A stretch of 7,349 nt of DNA, from assembly GCA_023442085.1 (NCBI GenBank), contig JAEZMT010000314.1:1-7349 (forward strand), read 5' to 3'. Source of the DNA: Pseudomonadota bacterium (GTDB lineage: Bacteria > Pseudomonadota > Alphaproteobacteria > Rhizobiales > Xanthobacteraceae). A program made the position numbers and the translations under genes. The notes beneath the pieces were generated by a model. That model saw nothing but the letters and a program-made list of their open reading frames with translations, made no database searches and was not told where the DNA came from. Shown one piece after another: positions 7,276-7,349 of this stretch. How positions within the stretch are numbered: the stretch's first letter is position 1; the number at the start of each line of letters is the position of its first letter.

Positions 7276-7349
7276 CGGCTGGGCTTCCCCAAGTGTCATT
7301 TCATTGGCCCATTCCAGGATGCAGCTTGAGAACGCCGCGGCCCCCCACT

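Overview
This is a GC-rich window of about 7.3 kb with the gene style of an alphaproteobacterium, most likely Hyphomicrobiales (Rhizobiales). A Xanthobacteraceae-like source is my guess from base composition and protein wording, not a measurement. It holds five genes or gene fragments on two strands, ordinary in spacing and coding density. I found no tRNA, rRNA, CRISPR array, insertion sequence, phage gene or attachment site.

Layout from left to right. (1) 1-183, + strand: the C-terminal end of a Uma2/DUF820-type protein, cut by the window edge. (2) 256-1809, +: murJ, the lipid II flippase of peptidoglycan synthesis. A short imperfect hairpin follows its stop. (3) 1978-3201 and 3214-6393, +: a two-gene operon for a tripartite multidrug efflux pump. 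It encodes a lipoprotein periplasmic adaptor and an inner-membrane RND (HAE1) transporter of the MexEF/BepFG type. The genes are 12 bp apart and the transporter's Shine-Dalgarno overlaps the adaptor's stop codon. (4) 6414-6441: a perfect 12-bp GC-rich hairpin between convergent transcription units. (5) 6465-6872 and 6898-7275, - strand: two stand-alone CheY-like receiver proteins in tandem, transcribed leftward. The upstream one has all the phosphorylation residues. The downstream one keeps the phospho-acceptor Asp and the Lys but has lost one acidic-pocket Asp and the switch Ser/Thr.

How they work together. The adaptor and RND transporter would form the inner part of an envelope-spanning drug or solvent exporter. 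No TolC/OprM-type outer-membrane gene lies beside them, so the channel must come from elsewhere. The receiver pair looks like the output or phosphorelay part of a two-component system whose kinase is probably to the right of the window. Nothing in the sequence ties the receivers to the pump. MurJ appears to be an independent housekeeping gene. I see no convincing undescribed system here. The points most worth following are the intact/degenerate receiver pair, the apparent separation of murJ from its usual alphaproteobacterial neighbours, and possible regulatory structure in the 168-bp gap before the pump operon.
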